Source: Nostoc cf. edaphicum LEGE 07299
GTDB lineage: Bacteria > Cyanobacteriota > Cyanobacteriia > Cyanobacteriales > Nostocaceae
Length of the DNA: 6,475 bases
Reading direction: 5' to 3'
Assembly: GCF_015207245.1 (NCBI RefSeq)
Contig: NZ_JADEXF010000212.1
Location: forward strand, 1 to 6,475
The position numbers and the translations under genes were made by a program. The notes under the pieces are model-generated. The model did no database searches. It saw only the letters and a list, made by a program, of their open reading frames with translations, and was not told where the DNA came from. Positions 6,007 to 6,475 of the stretch are shown one piece after another. Each line of letters starts with the position of its first letter. The stretch's first letter is position 1.

Positions 6007-6475
6007 TTAGGATTGAGATATCATCTCTTCCACATCTACAGGCGAGCATTGTCGTCGATCATCGCAAGTAAAAGCCGTAAATGAACCATCATCCTCAATA
6101 GCAAACAAAAAATTATCAGCAGCATAAGTAGGGTGTCTTGTGGAAGTTCCAGCATAGACAGGGTTATATCCCAAAAAAACTAATCCGCGAGGAGAAGACT
6201 TAAGTCTAATTTTTTGGTCTACAACCTGCTTTTTATTAGAACTAAAATATCTAGTTCTCATCACTCCAGAATATCCGTTCATCACCAGCACGCTTGTATG
6301 GACAACTCCATCAACGCTATATTTTAGTTGCCAGCTTCCGTAAATCGGAGAATTTGCATCTACCAGTTGCGCGATCGCATAAGATGAAGATTGAGAAACA
6401 TCTGGTGTTTGTACTAAGGCATTTCTCGCATCTGCTGACTTAATACCAAACAATCCAAGTCGAGCTACTAAAAGT
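6007..6475 (-). CDS. Partial gene: probable exported protein of unknown function
   Basis: The gene runs off the right edge, so its start is missing. The frame is open to 6475, and a TTG at 6453 lies inside it but is unlikely to be the start. The visible N-terminal part (LLVARLGLFGIKSADA, then RN) resembles the hydrophobic core and Ala-x-Ala-type end of a signal peptide, so export is likely. The mature part has a low-complexity Ser/Gln segment, then about 110 residues rich in alternating hydrophobic residues (YGSWQLKYSVDGVVHTSVLVMNG, GLVFLGYNPVYAG, FLFAIEDDGSFTAF), suggesting a small beta-sheet or beta-barrel fold. Two cysteines six residues apart near the C-terminus (FTCDDRRQC) could form a disulfide after export. 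I do not recognise the family. It has no haemagglutinin-type TpsA features, so there is no evidence that it is the transporter's substrate. One HIP1 site (6371-6378) marks it as resident DNA. Confidence 0.75.
   Translation of the reverse strand, partial: LLVARLGLFGIKSADARNALVQTPDVSQSSSYAIAQLVDANSPIYGSWQLKYSVDGVVHTSVLVMNGYSGVMRTRYFSSNKKQVVDQKIRLKSSPRGLVFLGYNPVYAGTSTRHPTYAADNFLFAIEDDGSFTAFTCDDRRQCSPVDVEEMISQS

Noticed and set aside
1..6475. CRISPR array, tRNA or rRNA genes, transposase
   Set aside because: No regularly spaced direct repeats, no tRNA-like cloverleaf, no rRNA sequence and no transposase motifs were seen on either strand.

Overview
The window looks like cyanobacterial chromosome, most likely from a filamentous Nostoc/Anabaena/Calothrix-type organism. 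The grounds are ten exact copies of the cyanobacterial HIP1 octamer GCGATCGC, a short array of GGGAAYA heptamers of the kind seen in Nostocales, low-to-moderate G+C, and a gene set typical of that group. This assignment is an inference from sequence style; no rRNA or species-level marker is present.

Layout from left to right. Positions 1-203 are non-coding and hold a small hairpin, four heptamer repeats and a terminator-like hairpin. Positions 204-2786 (minus strand) encode a single-polypeptide restriction-modification enzyme: an Eco57I-like adenine-N6 DNA methyltransferase fused to a BsuBI/PstI-family restriction endonuclease. A 114-120 bp divergent gap separates it from a plus-strand D-2-hydroxyacid dehydrogenase (2904-3890) of the glyoxylate/hydroxypyruvate reductase type. 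That gene converges on a minus-strand TpsB/FhaC-type outer-membrane transporter (3924-5651), with a 9-12 bp hairpin lying over the dehydrogenase stop codon. Next comes a 355 bp non-coding stretch (5652-6006) containing a nested, nearly symmetric inverted-repeat structure. The window ends in a partial minus-strand gene (6007 to beyond 6475) for a small, probably exported protein of unknown function.

The genes do not form one pathway. The restriction-modification enzyme is a self-contained defence module. It contains no HIP1 site over about 2.8 kb, while the rest of the window averages roughly one per 0.4 kb, so it was probably acquired horizontally next to the housekeeping dehydrogenase. The dehydrogenase probably works in glyoxylate/hydroxypyruvate (photorespiratory) metabolism. 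The TpsB protein is a secretion pore without a visible TpsA substrate gene here; the small exported protein upstream on the same strand is not TpsA-like.

The observations most worth follow-up are the fused methyltransferase-PstI-like architecture with its HIP1 desert, and the roughly 124 bp nested inverted repeat at 5776-5899.
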